Below are positions 7,590 to 16,411 of a DNA stretch of 64,000 bases, piece after piece (position 1 is the first letter of the stretch; each line of letters starts with the position of its first letter). Below the pieces are notes generated by a model. It searched no databases, was not told the origin of the DNA, and saw nothing but the letters and a program-made list of their open reading frames with translations. The stretch is from positions 124,001-188,000 of the forward strand of contig JANLFY010000006.1 of NCBI GenBank assembly GCA_024653485.1, read 5' to 3'. The position numbers were made by a program, and so were the translations under genes. The stretch comes from Bacillota bacterium (GTDB lineage Bacteria; Bacillota; SHA-98; UBA4971).

Positions 7590-8801
7590 ATGTCAAGATC
7601 GCGCTTCGCGGTGACACAGCACACAACTTTCGAGCGCGCGTCGGCCGCACACGGGCAAGCGCGTACGCGCGCCCAGGTGGATACACTCGGAGACGCACAC
7701 GCGTCCGCTCATGCCTGCGAATTCACGAATGCTTGCGGGAGCACAAGGGGAGCGACGCCAGGGGAACGCGGCACCACGCCGTGGCGGGCGGCGGACACGC
7801 GGCGGCTCGCCGCGCTCGGGGCCATCCTATTCACCACTGTGGTGTGGGGGTTGTCTTTCATCAGCACGAAGACCGTCCTCACCGCAGGCCTGACACCCGT
7901 TCAAGTCGCGTTTGCCCGGTTTTTGGTGGCGAGCGCCATCTTCATGCTGCTGCACGCCACAAGGCGCGGCCGAGGTTGGAGCGACCGGCGAGGATGCCGC
8001 GATCGAAACCACGGTTGCAATGTAGGGCGAGATGCAGAGCGTTCCGAGCCGGTGTCCCGGAGCAGGAGCCTACCTTGGTTTGCGTCTGGCACGACCATGC
8101 GGGTATTGGCCGGAGGGATTCTGGGCGTCCCCGTGTACTTCTTGCTGGAGAACGGCGGCCTTCGCCTCACGTCCGCCAGCACCGCTTCCCTCATCACCGG
8201 GACTCTGCCTGTCGTCAACGCCCTCGCCGTGGCGGCGTTCTCCCGCGAGAGAGTCACCGTCCCCCAGTGGGCGGGCATAGGCATCTCGTGCGCGGGCATT
8301 TACGCCATCGCCCAGGCCGACCTGGCATCGTCGGTCTCTGCCCGGGCGATGTTGGGAAACGCAATGGTGTTTCTGTCGGTGTGCGCATGGGTTGCATACA
8401 CTGCGATCAATAGACCACTCTTGCGCCACTACGACAACCTCACCCTCAATACTTACCAGACCGTGACAGGCACTCTCTTCCTCGTGCCCTTTGCCTTGCA
8501 CGACGGCGTCCCACTCGGCACATGGGGTTCGGAGATCTGGCTCAACATCGTCTATCTCGGAGTCGTGTGCTCTGCTCTGGCTTACGTGCTGCACCTATTC
8601 GCACTGGAGCATCTCGGTTCAACGGTGGTAACGAGCTGCCTGAACCTCGTGCCAGTCTTTGGGGTGCTCGGCGGGGCGTTGCTCCTCGCGGAACCTGTCT
8701 CGTGGGCAAAGGCGCTCGGCGGAATTCTGGCAATAACAGGCGCGTTCCTGGTGACCACTGGAGACGCAGCGGCGAGACAGCCGGCGACCGCCAGACAGTG
8801 A
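7590..8801 (+). CDS. DMT-superfamily (EamA) transporter with unusual hydrophilic inserts
   Basis: Ten-helix drug/metabolite transporter, 403 aa in this frame, with two EamA repeats: the first begins at AILFTTVVWGLSFISTKT, the second at AMVFLSVCAWVAYTAINR and ends in a helix containing ILAITGAFLV. Family members usually have about 300 residues. Two hydrophilic stretches explain the excess: about 68 residues before helix 1, and about 45 Arg-rich residues (GRGWSDRRGCRDRNHG and following) between helices 2 and 3. The frame stays open through both. The annotated ATG at 7590 has AAAGG 11 nt upstream, so the true start could lie downstream. The substrate is not predictable; amino acids or metabolites are typical. 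Confidence 0.8.
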   Translation: MSRSRFAVTQHTTFERASAAHGQARTRAQVDTLGDAHASAHACEFTNACGSTRGATPGERGTTPWRAADTRRLAALGAILFTTVVWGLSFISTKTVLTAGLTPVQVAFARFLVASAIFMLLHATRRGRGWSDRRGCRDRNHGCNVGRDAERSEPVSRSRSLPWFASGTTMRVLAGGILGVPVYFLLENGGLRLTSASTASLITGTLPVVNALAVAAFSRERVTVPQWAGIGISCAGIYAIAQADLASSVSARAMLGNAMVFLSVCAWVAYTAINRPLLRHYDNLTLNTYQTVTGTLFLVPFALHDGVPLGTWGSEIWLNIVYLGVVCSALAYVLHLFALEHLGSTVVTSCLNLVPVFGVLGGALLLAEPVSWAKALGGILAITGAFLVTTGDAAARQPATARQ

Positions 8802-8852
8802 ATCTGGGCGAGTCTCTCGCTCTTCTAGAGCTCCCGTGCTCTTGCACCGGAC

Positions 8853-8882
8853 TTGACACAGGTGCTTCTGGTATGGTAGCAT
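8853..8882 (+). promoter_or_regulatory. Probable promoter of tRNA-Glu
   Basis: TTGACA (8853-8858) with an 18-bp spacer to TAGCAT (8877-8882), about 70 bases before the tRNA. The -35 is perfect, the -10 weak. Confidence 0.6.
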
Positions 8883-8954
8883 ACAAAATGCCTCCAAGGA
8901 CATTGGAGTTGGGTGCGTGCTGCACTGAGACTTGCCATTGTTGATAAAGATAGC

Positions 8955-9030
8955 GCTCCCATCGTCTAGGGGCCTAGGACACCGCCCTTTCAAGGCGGCG
9001 ACGCGGATTCGAATTCCGCTGGGAGCGCCA
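8955..9030 (+). tRNA. tRNA-Glu (anticodon TTC)
   Basis: Full cloverleaf: acceptor GCTCCCA pairs with TGGGAGC, anticodon stem CCGCC/GGCGG around loop CTTTCAA (anticodon 8989-8991), T-arm containing GATTCGAATTCC, discriminator G and an encoded CCA. First of a three-tRNA cluster. Confidence 0.96.
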
Positions 9031-9159
9031 TTTGTTTTGTACGGGGGTCACGGGAAGAAACGGGAAGATAGCTTAGCCGCGCGCGAGATACCGCACTCGA
9101 GCCGAGGCATTCGAGCGGCGGCGGCACACACTCGCGGTCACGGAGGATCGAAGCCCCTC

Positions 9160-9188
9160 TTGCCTTTCAGGGTGCCGTGGGGTATAAT
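9160..9188 (+). promoter_or_regulatory. Sigma-A promoter of tRNA-Val
   Basis: TTGCCT (9160-9165), 17-bp spacer, perfect TATAAT (9183-9188), about 50 bases before the tRNA. This shows the tRNAs are not simply one transcript from the Glu promoter. Confidence 0.85.
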
Positions 9189-9236
9189 TACATTGCGCCG
9201 GCGATAAAGGTGGCGCGACGGTATTACGGTTTGTGT

Positions 9237-9313
9237 GGTCGCTTAGCTCAGTAGGTTAGAGCGCTACGCTCACATCGTAGAGGTCGCTGGTTCGAGTCCA
9301 GCAGCGACCACCA
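9237..9313 (+). tRNA. tRNA-Val (anticodon CAC)
   Basis: Acceptor GGTCGCT pairs with AGCGACC; anticodon stem CTACG/CGTAG encloses loop CTCACAT with anticodon CAC at 9271-9273; T-arm has GGTTCGAGTCC; discriminator A and encoded CCA (9311-9313). Confidence 0.96.
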
Positions 9314-9357
9314 TGTATTTCTTCTCAGCCTGGCAGGCGCGTCGTGGTCTGTCACAG

Positions 9358-9386
9358 TTGACTGTAACGATGCGAGAGGATATACT
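9358..9386 (+). promoter_or_regulatory. Sigma-A promoter of tRNA-Gly
   Basis: TTGACT (9358-9363), 17-bp spacer, TATACT (9381-9386); five of six consensus bases in each box. About 57 bases upstream of tRNA-Gly. Confidence 0.85.
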
Positions 9387-9442
9387 AAAGGTGAACGCGC
9401 GAGGCGCGTAACCTCGTCATAACATACAAGAACATTTGACGA

Positions 9443-9517
9443 GCGGATGTGGCTCAGTGGTAGAGCATCGGCTTCCCAAGCCGAGGATCGCGGGTTCGAA
9501 TCCCGTCATCCGCTCCA
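9443..9517 (+). tRNA. tRNA-Gly (anticodon CCC)
   Basis: Acceptor GCGGATG pairs with CATCCGC; anticodon stem TCGGC/GCCGA encloses TTCCCAA with anticodon CCC (9475-9477); T-arm GGGTTCGAATCCC; discriminator T and encoded CCA. It ends 19 bases before the stop of the convergent gene on the other strand. Confidence 0.96.
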
Positions 9518-9535
9518 TTTTTGTGCCCTGAATCG

Positions 9536-10000
9536 CTATGAGGGCCGGGGGTTTGTCGCCGCCAGCAGCTCGCAGATCTTCTCGGCGGCAAAGCGCACCG
9601 CCGGACAGCATCTCTCGGTGTGAGCGTACTCCTTGTATCTCCTTTGTCCCTCCTCGGTTCGGAAATCCACGCCGGAGATGTCCTTGCACATCACGGTTCC
9701 GAACTTCTCCACGAACTCGTCGACGAAGCGCCCCATGGTGCTGTATGACGGATCTCTCGCCTCCGCCGTGCTCATGCGCCCCATTGCAAGACCGACGGCT
9801 AGCGCCGCGCCGCTCACCGCACCGCATGTGTAGCCCCTGCGCGCCAGCCCCCCGCCGAAAGCCGTAGCCGCTGCGGGCACGCGGTCGTGCTCAAGTCCGA
9901 GGGCATCGCACACGGCCTTGAGCGTTGCTTCGGCGCAGTTGAATCCCCCATCGAAGTACGACACCGCGAGTCTACCAACGTCTACGTCAGCGCGCGCCAT
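9536..10000 (-). CDS. C_GCAxxG_C_C family protein
   Basis: 154-aa protein of the C_GCAxxG_C_C family, named after its Cys/Gly spacing. The ATG at 10000 has AAGGAGG upstream at 7 nt; the extra upstream frame is not conserved-looking. Conserved signatures: FNCAEATL near residue 21-28, GGGLARRGYTCGAVSGAALAVG in the centre, and paired Cys in ERCCPAV near the end. The Cys arrangement suggests metal or Fe-S binding or a redox role, as proposed for this family in anaerobes, but no reaction is established. No signal peptide or membrane span. It stands alone, convergent with the tRNA cluster. Confidence 0.85.
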   Translation of the reverse strand: MARADVDVGRLAVSYFDGGFNCAEATLKAVCDALGLEHDRVPAAATAFGGGLARRGYTCGAVSGAALAVGLAMGRMSTAEARDPSYSTMGRFVDEFVEKFGTVMCKDISGVDFRTEEGQRRYKEYAHTERCCPAVRFAAEKICELLAATNPRPS

Positions 10001-10404
10001 CTGGAATCCTCCTTCGCTTGGATCTCCGTGCCGCTGGGCTGCTTGTCTCAAAGCCGACACCGGAGCTAGGTTGCAGCCGCCCCGCCCAAGGCCCGAACGC
10101 TTGACCGGGGAACCTCTCCTCCGAATTGAACATCTTCTTCACACGGAGTCTATTTGCTTCATTCCTCTCCATTCCTGCTCGCCACCGGCAAAGAGGATCT
10201 CGTCGACCTTAAACGAAGGAGCATCGACGGTAAACCGGACGAGGCCGGAGGAGTATCAGGAGGGTATCATAGGAATGTAACGTCGAGTTGCCGCGAGCTG
10301 TCGCGGATCCCTTTCGTTATCGGCTGGCGAGCAACACCCGGGTGCCGGTGCAAGCCCGACAAAATGGAACTTCAAGGCGACGGGCCCGACTGGGAGGATT
10401 GACG
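10001..10404. other. Divergent intergenic region
   Basis: 404 bases between the divergent C_GCAxxG_C_C and radical SAM genes. No gene is supported. A small direct repeat (AGGAGTATCA / AGGAGGGTATCA, about 10247-10269) lies in the middle; its significance is unclear. No riboswitch family was recognised. Confidence 0.45.
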
Positions 10405-11313
10405 ATGAGACACGTGGGCATGTACAGGGGCCTTTGGGAGAAAGGCGAGCTTTCCACCCGCATGGACCAGGCATGGAAGCGTCTCGAGGTCTGCCGCCTC
10501 TGCGCCCAGGAATGCGACGCTCGCAGGCTCGCCGGGGAGCGAGGTGTATGCAAGGCCGACGACACTGTGCAGATATCCAGCTACGGTCCGCACTTTGGCG
10601 AGGAGGAGCCGCTCGTGGGCAAACACGGTTCGGGCACGATCTTCTTCACCGGGTGCAACCTCCGCTGCGTCTTCTGTCAGAACTGGGACATAAGCCAGAT
10701 GCGCGTCGGACGCACCGTGTCGACGGCGGAGCTCGCCGACATCATGCTCGAGCTCCAAGACATGCGCTGCCACAACATAAACCTTGTGACCCCTACACAC
10801 TACATGCCGCACATCCTCGCCGCTCTCGTCGTCGCCTGCGACCGAGGTCTCGAGCTGCCTCTCGTGTATAATTGCGGAGGCTACGAGTCCCTTGCGGCGC
10901 TAGAGCTTCTCGACGGTGTCATCGACATCTATATGCCGGACGTGAAATACGCCGACCCTGAAACCGGTCTCCGCTACTCGCACGCTAAGGACTACCCCAA
11001 GGTAGTCAAGGTCGCCCTCAGGGAGATGCACCGCCAAGTGGGAGACCTCCAGATCGACCGAGACGGCGTTGCTTGGCGAGGCCTTCTCGTCCGCCACTTG
11101 GTCCTGCCTGGAGGGCTCGCTGGGACCGCCGAGATCGTCAAGTTCATCGCGGACGAGATATCGCGCGACACGTACATAAACATCATGTCGCAGTATAGGC
11201 CGGAGTACCGTGCCCGGAAGTATCCACCACTCGACCGTCCGATAACGGGGCGGGAGTACGAGGAAGCGGTACGCCTTGCCCGCGAGGCGGGTCTCCATAG
11301 GTTTGCTCGTTAA
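10405..11313 (+). CDS. Radical SAM protein, PflX-like (COG1313)
   Basis: 302-aa radical SAM enzyme. ATG at 10405 has GGGAGG 7 nt upstream. The [4Fe-4S]-SAM motif is CNLRCVFC (CxxxCxxC). An N-terminal Cys cluster precedes it (CRLCAQEC and GVC), as in pyruvate-formate-lyase-activase-like proteins. Other family blocks: NINLVTPTHYMPHI, PLVYNCGGYES, IDIYMPDVKY and RHLVLPGG. Members of this group (often called PflX or AmmeMemoRadiSam-related activases) have no agreed substrate. There is no glycyl-radical enzyme in the window, so its partner is unknown. It is monocistronic here. Confidence 0.87.
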   Translation: MRHVGMYRGLWEKGELSTRMDQAWKRLEVCRLCAQECDARRLAGERGVCKADDTVQISSYGPHFGEEEPLVGKHGSGTIFFTGCNLRCVFCQNWDISQMRVGRTVSTAELADIMLELQDMRCHNINLVTPTHYMPHILAALVVACDRGLELPLVYNCGGYESLAALELLDGVIDIYMPDVKYADPETGLRYSHAKDYPKVVKVALREMHRQVGDLQIDRDGVAWRGLLVRHLVLPGGLAGTAEIVKFIADEISRDTYINIMSQYRPEYRARKYPPLDRPITGREYEEAVRLAREAGLHRFAR

Positions 11314-11401
11314 TCCGCCTGGTTCGGCCGCGCGGCGGGATCTCGCCGTGACTGCGCGAGCTCCTCTCGCTGGGCGCTCCTTGCCTCGCGCGTCCGCTCC
11401 G

Positions 11402-11461
11402 CCGCTCGGCTCCACAGCCCGGCGGCACCGTCCGGCGGCACCGCTCGGTTCCACAGCCCGG
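11402..11461. repeat. 21-bp direct repeat pair
   Basis: CCGCTCGGCTCCACAGCCCGG (11402-11422) and CCGCTCGGTTCCACAGCCCGG (11441-11461), one mismatch, separated by 18 bases which themselves contain a CCGGCGGCACCG repeat. Lies between the convergent radical SAM gene and azlD; may contribute stem structures at the 3' ends. Confidence 0.75.
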
Positions 11462-11469
11462 TGTCGTGG

Positions 11470-11805
11470 TCACGCGCTCACGCCCAACGCCCGCAGGGCA
11501 ATCACGCAGCCGACGCCCACCACGACCGGCAGGAGCAAGCTCCTGGTCCTCCACGCCACGATGACCGTGGGCACCGACGCAATGAGATAGACGTTCTCGC
11601 TCCGCAACGCCAGCTTGCCGCCGGTCACGAGGATACCCTGCGCTCCGAGCGCCGCGAGCACGGCCGGCGCCACGTACGATAGCCACGTCTTGAGCCACGA
11701 CGGCATCCCGATTCGCGACAGAGCCACCAGCGGCAGCGCCCGCGCGAGGTACGTCACAACGAACATGCCCGCCACCATCAAGGCTATGGAAGGCCTTACA
11801 CTCAA
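11470..11805 (-). CDS. azlD: AzlD-family branched-chain amino acid exporter small subunit
   Basis: 111-aa membrane protein with about four hydrophobic segments, matching AzlD (start VAGMFVVTYLARALPLVAL, end VVVGVGCVIALRALG). The TTG at 11805 is preceded by AAGGCGGTGA at 7 nt, which overlaps the end of azlC; upstream in-frame residues come from azlC in another frame. AzlD works with AzlC to export branched-chain or related amino acids. It is the last gene of a two-gene operon. Confidence 0.88.
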   Translation of the reverse strand: MSVRPSIALMVAGMFVVTYLARALPLVALSRIGMPSWLKTWLSYVAPAVLAALGAQGILVTGGKLALRSENVYLIASVPTVIVAWRTRSLLLPVVVGVGCVIALRALGVSA

Positions 11806-11812
11806 GTCGTGC

Positions 11813-12685
11813 TCACCGCCTTGCCCCACCTCGCCGCGTCTCCCCATGCCCGCACTGTCGATGGTCGTCTGGCGACGGCCCGCCGCCCGATCCGCGGGCC
11901 CGCCCGGTTCCGTCCAGGGCAGTTCCCACGGAGGCCGCGACGAGAGTGGCGATCACCGTGGACCACCCGCCTAGCGGGCTCACCGCCACGGCGATTGCGA
12001 CCGTCGCCGCTACGGCGGCCACAAGGAGCGCGATACGTGTGTTCACTTGCATCACCAAGAGGCAAATGAACATCGCAGGAAGGGCGAAATCCATCCCCAG
12101 CCTCGACCCGTCCCCCAATGTGGACCCGAGCAACGCTCCGGCTAGCGAGGTCGCGATCCAAGCGGCGTACGAAACGAGGTTGAGGCCTGCCACCTCCCTC
12201 CAGTCCGCCGGCTCGTCCGGGGGAAACGCGCCTACCGCGACGCCGTACGTCTCATCGGTTATCCCGAACGCGATGACCGCTAGCAGGCGCTGAGTTATGT
12301 GCCTCAGCCTGGGTAGGAGGGACATGCTATATAGCACGTGCCTCAGGTTCACAAGGAGAGTGGTGCCAACCACTCCGGCGGCCGCCGCCCCAGACGCTAT
12401 CAGGCCGCACGCTATGAATTGGGCTGACCCGGCGTACACGAGAGCCGACATGAGGGTAGCCTCAGCGGGCGATAGTCCTGCTTGGCGCGCGATCACCCCA
12501 TAGGCGAGGCCGATGGGAGCATATCCCATCACCACGGGAACCGCGAGCCTCGCTCCCCGCGCGAACCTGAGCGGTCCCGCCCTTCCTCTCCCTCGCCCTC
12601 GCACCATCGCGCTGTCCCTTCCAGGCTTGCCTACCATACCGGCTGCTCCGCTCCTTTTGCTCTGCTCCTTGTCGTTTGGCACCAT
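11813..12685 (-). CDS. azlC: AzlC-family branched-chain amino acid exporter large subunit
   Basis: 290-aa integral membrane protein of the AzlC/YgaZ family. Family blocks include PVVMGYAPIGLAYGVIARQAGLSP, SALVYAGSAQFI, NLRHVLYSMSL and FGITDETYGVA. The ATG at 12685 has GGAG 6 nt upstream. This leaves a 45-residue polar N-terminal extension, longer than usual; an ATG 16 codons further in is an alternative. It precedes azlD with a 7-base gap. Function in amino acid efflux is inferred from family. Confidence 0.9.
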   Translation of the reverse strand: MVPNDKEQSKRSGAAGMVGKPGRDSAMVRGRGRGRAGPLRFARGARLAVPVVMGYAPIGLAYGVIARQAGLSPAEATLMSALVYAGSAQFIACGLIASGAAAAGVVGTTLLVNLRHVLYSMSLLPRLRHITQRLLAVIAFGITDETYGVAVGAFPPDEPADWREVAGLNLVSYAAWIATSLAGALLGSTLGDGSRLGMDFALPAMFICLLVMQVNTRIALLVAAVAATVAIAVAVSPLGGWSTVIATLVAASVGTALDGTGRARGSGGGPSPDDHRQCGHGETRRGGARR

Positions 12686-12855
12686 GATTTCTCCGTGTCC
12701 ACCCGTTTCCCTTCCGTTCCGAAACGCAGACAAGGTCGAGGCTTGGTGGGTGTGGCGCCGGAAAGGTGCAGACACCGTACCGGGCACCGAGGCATACAGT
12801 GAACTGAAAGACTTTGGCTCTCCTGGCGAGAAGAGCTCCTGGGAGGTGAATTCAC

Positions 12856-13350
12856 ATGGCTGAGGAAGAGCGCACAGAGCGCGGCTATCTCCATCCTCCG
12901 TATAGAATCCCTGCCCGTGAGCGGGAGGAGATCCTTGCCGGACTCAACCTCGATCTCATGTGGGAATACGCCGCCATGATTCAGTACATTCAGCACGCGA
13001 GCATGCTCACAGGGCCGGAGTACGTCGCCGTGATCGAGGAGGAGCTGGAGCACGCCCGGGATGAGCACGAGCACAGCGTGATACTGACCGACCTCATTCA
13101 GTACCTGGGCGGTGTGCCCACGGTGGAGGTGGCGGAACGTGCCGTGTCAGCCGACAACAGGACCATGCTCGCCCAGGACCTTCAAGGCGAGTACGACGCC
13201 ATAGGCCGCTACCTTACACGCATCCAGCAGCTCGAGGCGGTGGGGCTGTACGACTCGTCGCAGAAGATCCGCAACATAGTCGTGGTGGAACAAGAGCACG
13301 CCATAGACCTCGAGAAAGCTCTCGGCATCCGGCGGACCGGCCAGGTATGA
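12856..13350 (+). CDS. Ferritin-like (bacterioferritin-type) di-iron protein
   Basis: 164-aa four-helix-bundle protein. ATG at 12856 follows GGGAGGTGA. The two halves carry di-iron ligands in ferritin order: Glu37 (MWEYAAM), Glu63 and His66 (EEELEHARDEHEH), Glu112 (GEYDAIGRY), Glu145 and His148 (VEQEHAIDL). No haem-ligand Met is evident, so it may be a ferritin-like rather than true haem bacterioferritin. Likely roles are iron storage or peroxide-linked iron oxidation in an anaerobe. It stands alone, divergent from azlC and convergent with purA. Confidence 0.85.
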   Translation: MAEEERTERGYLHPPYRIPAREREEILAGLNLDLMWEYAAMIQYIQHASMLTGPEYVAVIEEELEHARDEHEHSVILTDLIQYLGGVPTVEVAERAVSADNRTMLAQDLQGEYDAIGRYLTRIQQLEAVGLYDSSQKIRNIVVVEQEHAIDLEKALGIRRTGQV

Positions 13351-13499
13351 GCCGGGCAAGCGAAAGCGGGCAAGCACGAGCGGAAGGATACCGCCGCTCG
13401 CCGGGCGCCACACGCGAGGGGGCAGGGTCCGAAGCCGTGCTTGCTTACTCTCATTCGCCCCCTCGCTCACTCACGCCCAACACACGTGGCCTGGTGCCG

Positions 13500-14783
13500 C
13501 TAAAAGACCTCGCCGAGGATGAGGGTCTGCGTTCTCTCTTTGCCTGTGGAGACTATCAAGACAGGCGCGCCCGCAAGCTCGGCCATACGAGCCAGGTAAG
13601 CCTTTGCGTTCGCGGGAAGGTCTTCGTAGTTCCCGACTGCGCATGAGCCCTCTGGCCATCCGGGCAGGTCCTCGTAAACCGGCTCGCACTCCGCAAATAC
13701 CTCCTGGTTCGCTGGGAAGTCCCTCAGAATGCAGCCGTTGTGCCTGTACGCAGTGCACACTCGCACCGTTGGAAAACCTGAAAGGGTATCGAGATGAGTG
13801 ACGGCCAGGCCATCGAGGCCGTTCACGCGCACCGCGTGACGCACTATGACAGCATCCAGCCAGCCGCAGCGTCTCGGACGTCCGGTCACCGTGCCGTATT
13901 CCTGCCCGCGCTCACGGATCCTGTCTCCCATCTCGTCTTTCAGCTCTGTGGGCATGGGGCCCGCCCCCACCCGGCTGGTGTAGGCCTTGGTAACCCCGAT
14001 GACCTTGGAGATCTTCCTGGGACCCACCCCTGTGCCGGGCGCGATTCCACCGGCTGTGGGAGACGACGAAGTCACAAACGGGTATGTGCCATGATCCACG
14101 TCCAACATAGTGCCCTGGGCGCCCTCGAAGAGCACGTTCTTGCCGCTGTCGATGGCGTCGTTGAGAAGCACAGAGGTGTCGGTGACATGCGGCCTGATGC
14201 GCCCGGCGAACCTCGACGCCCAATCCATGAGATCGTCCTTGGAGAAGCCTTTCGCTCCGTACACGCGCTCGATGACCCTGTTCTTGATGGGAAGCACCAC
14301 ATCGAGCCTTGATGACAGCGCGTCGGCGTCCACTAGATCCACGATCCTCACGCCGAGCCTCGCGACCTTGTCTGTGTAGGTTGGCCCGATTCCCCTTCCT
14401 GTGGCTCCGATGCGGGCCGCGCCTTTCTCCTCTTCCTCGAGCTTCTCAATGAGAAGGTGGTAGGGCATGATCACGTGAGCCTTGTCGCTGATCCGGAGGC
14501 CGTCGAGATTGACGCCTTTGCCCTCGAGGTAGTCCATCTCCTCCACTAGCCAAGCAGGGTCGACCACGACCCCGTTTCCGATGACGTTGAACTTCCCCGG
14601 ATAGAAGATGCCCGAAGGTATGAGTTTCAGTTTGAAGATCTCACTGCCTATCTGCACAGTGTGGCCGGCGTTGTTTCCTCCCGAGTACCGCGCCACCACG
14701 TGCGCTCGGCTGGCGAGCAGGTCGGTGACCTTTCCTTTTCCTTCGTCGCCCCATTGGGCTCCTACTACCGCTACTGCGGGCAC
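13500..14783 (-). CDS. purA: Adenylosuccinate synthetase
   Basis: 427-aa PurA catalysing GTP-dependent joining of IMP and aspartate, the first committed step to AMP. The GTG at 14783 has GGAGGGAGG upstream at 8 nt and gives the usual N-terminus PAVAVVGAQWGDEGKGK. Other signatures: NNAGHTV, IGATGRGIGPTY, VLFEGAQGTMLDVDHGTYPFVTSS, and RPRRCGWLD. Full length, no anomalies. It has its own promoter (14922-14950) and lies downstream of dnaB. Confidence 0.97.
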   Translation of the reverse strand: MPAVAVVGAQWGDEGKGKVTDLLASRAHVVARYSGGNNAGHTVQIGSEIFKLKLIPSGIFYPGKFNVIGNGVVVDPAWLVEEMDYLEGKGVNLDGLRISDKAHVIMPYHLLIEKLEEEEKGAARIGATGRGIGPTYTDKVARLGVRIVDLVDADALSSRLDVVLPIKNRVIERVYGAKGFSKDDLMDWASRFAGRIRPHVTDTSVLLNDAIDSGKNVLFEGAQGTMLDVDHGTYPFVTSSSPTAGGIAPGTGVGPRKISKVIGVTKAYTSRVGAGPMPTELKDEMGDRIRERGQEYGTVTGRPRRCGWLDAVIVRHAVRVNGLDGLAVTHLDTLSGFPTVRVCTAYRHNGCILRDFPANQEVFAECEPVYEDLPGWPEGSCAVGNYEDLPANAKAYLARMAELAGAPVLIVSTGKERTQTLILGEVF

Positions 14784-14921
14784 GAGGCCCACCTCCCTCC
14801 GTCGCTCTCCGCAGGCTCCCGCCTAGATCCGACCGGGCGAGTTCTAGTCAAGGCCCAGTCTGCTTCGGGCTTCGGCAGCCTGTTGCCTGTTCTGTTAGGT
14901 TCTCCCTCATGCACGCCGGGT

Positions 14922-14950
14922 ATGATACCAAAGCGGAGGAATCGTGTCAA
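14922..14950 (-). promoter_or_regulatory. Sigma-A promoter of purA
   Basis: On the minus strand TTGACA (14945-14950), 17-bp spacer, TATCAT (14922-14927), giving a leader of about 135 nt. I looked for a purine riboswitch in that leader and saw none. Confidence 0.85.
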
Positions 14951-15064
14951 CATCACGTGAGGCATCCGTCAGATAACTCGCGGTCGCTCCGGCGTGCATT
15001 AGCGAGCGACCCGCCCGTATCCGCTTCCATCCCAAGAGTATGAGCGGCCCTGGGCAGCGAAGGT

Positions 15065-16411
15065 TCATTGTGTCTTCCGAAAGCGCTCGAGGTTCTCGAA
15101 ACGGGTGTACTCCTTGTGCCACATCAGCTCCACTGACCCCGTCGGACCGTTTCGTTGCTTGGCTACAATGACCTCGGCTATGTTCTTTTTCTGCGTGTTC
15201 TTGTTGTAGTAGTCCTCCCGGTAGATGAAAGCGACTACGTCAGCGGAGGTCTCGATCTCTCCGCTCTCCTTGAGATGGCTGAGGAGCGGGCGTCGCTCTG
15301 CAGCGGCCTCCACTGCTCTACTGAGCTGGGCAAGGGCGACCACCGGCACTTTCAGCTCTCGTGCGAGGGATTTCAGAGACCTCGTGATCTCCGCGATCTC
15401 CTGCTGTCTGCTCTCCGTGCGACCGCGCCCCTGGATGAGCTGGAGGTAGTCTATGACTATGAGCCCGAGGCCGTGCTCTGCTTTGAGCCTTCGCGACTTC
15501 GCCCTGATGTCGAGGGCCGTGAGGGACGGACTATCGTCGATGAATATCGGCGCCTCGCTGAGCCGACCTAGACCGTATGACAGGCGCTTCCAGTCCTCGT
15601 CGACGAGTTGTCCCCTGCGCAACCTCTGCCCGTCCACCTTCGCCTCAGAGGACAGCAGACGCATCGCCAGCTGCTCGCGGGACATCTCCAGGCTGAAGAT
15701 GATGACGGGTATCTTCTCGCTCAAAGCTGCGTGCGCCGCGATGTTCAGGGCGAAGCTGGTCTTTCCCATGGACGGCCTCGCCGCAATGATGATGAGGTCG
15801 GATGGCTGGAGCCCCGTAAGCATGGCATCGAGATCGGTGAATCCCGTAGGAACTCCTGTGACCTTCCCCTTGCTTTCATACAGCTTCTCGATGCGCTCAA
15901 ATGTACCGACCAGCACCGCCTTAATGTCCGCAACGCTTTGCCTGCCACGCTGCTGCGATAGAGAGAAGATCATCTGCTCAGCTTGGTCCAGGGCGAGCTC
16001 GACGTCTTCCGCGCCCTCGTAGCCTAGTGCAGCTATGGCCGTCCCCGTCTTGACGAGCGACCGATACAGGGATTTCTCCTTAACGATTCTCGCGTAGTAC
16101 TCCACGTTTGCCGCGGTGGGCACCACACCGGCGAGCGTCGTTATGTAAGGTATCCCTCCAACCCGCTCGAGGGCGCCGTGTCTCCTAAGCTGCTCCGTGA
16201 CGGTTACGAGGTCGATGGGCTCCCCCCTGTCGTACATGCTGACTATGGTCTCGAAAATCGTCCTGTGCGCGTCCTTGTAGAAATCGTCCGCGGTCACGAT
16301 ATCGAGGGCTTTCACTATAGCGTCTTTCTCGAGCAGCATGGAGCCAATGGTAGCCTGCTCCGCCTCTGTATTCTGCGGTGGCACCCTCTCCAGTCCAACT
16401 GCAGTCTCCAT
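15065..16411 (-). CDS. dnaB: Replicative DNA helicase
   Basis: 448-aa DnaB (DnaC in Bacillus naming), the hexameric 5'-3' helicase of the replication fork. The ATG at 16411 is preceded by GGAGGG at 10 nt; the N-terminus RVPPQNTEAEQATIGSMLL is typical. N-terminal domain about 1-150, RecA-like domain from 190 with Walker A ARPSMGKTS (211-219), Walker B LIVIDYLQL and the Arg-rich C-terminal DVVAFIYREDYY region. No intein. It lies in the conserved lonC-dnaB-purA stretch of the origin region. Confidence 0.97.
   Translation of the reverse strand: METAVGLERVPPQNTEAEQATIGSMLLEKDAIVKALDIVTADDFYKDAHRTIFETIVSMYDRGEPIDLVTVTEQLRRHGALERVGGIPYITTLAGVVPTAANVEYYARIVKEKSLYRSLVKTGTAIAALGYEGAEDVELALDQAEQMIFSLSQQRGRQSVADIKAVLVGTFERIEKLYESKGKVTGVPTGFTDLDAMLTGLQPSDLIIIAARPSMGKTSFALNIAAHAALSEKIPVIIFSLEMSREQLAMRLLSSEAKVDGQRLRRGQLVDEDWKRLSYGLGRLSEAPIFIDDSPSLTALDIRAKSRRLKAEHGLGLIVIDYLQLIQGRGRTESRQQEIAEITRSLKSLARELKVPVVALAQLSRAVEAAAERRPLLSHLKESGEIETSADVVAFIYREDYYNKNTQKKNIAEVIVAKQRNGPTGSVELMWHKEYTRFENLERFRKTQ

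Noticed and set aside
7978-8098. Frameshift in the DMT permease
   Set aside because: The frame remains open and both sides of the insert are in one frame; insertion is a simpler reading.
9417-9827. Open frame across tRNA-Gly on the minus strand
   Set aside because: It runs through the tRNA and is antisense or out of frame with the real C_GCAxxG_C_C gene.
14784-14921. Purine riboswitch in the purA leader
   Set aside because: No conserved core of the purine aptamer is visible between the promoter and start.
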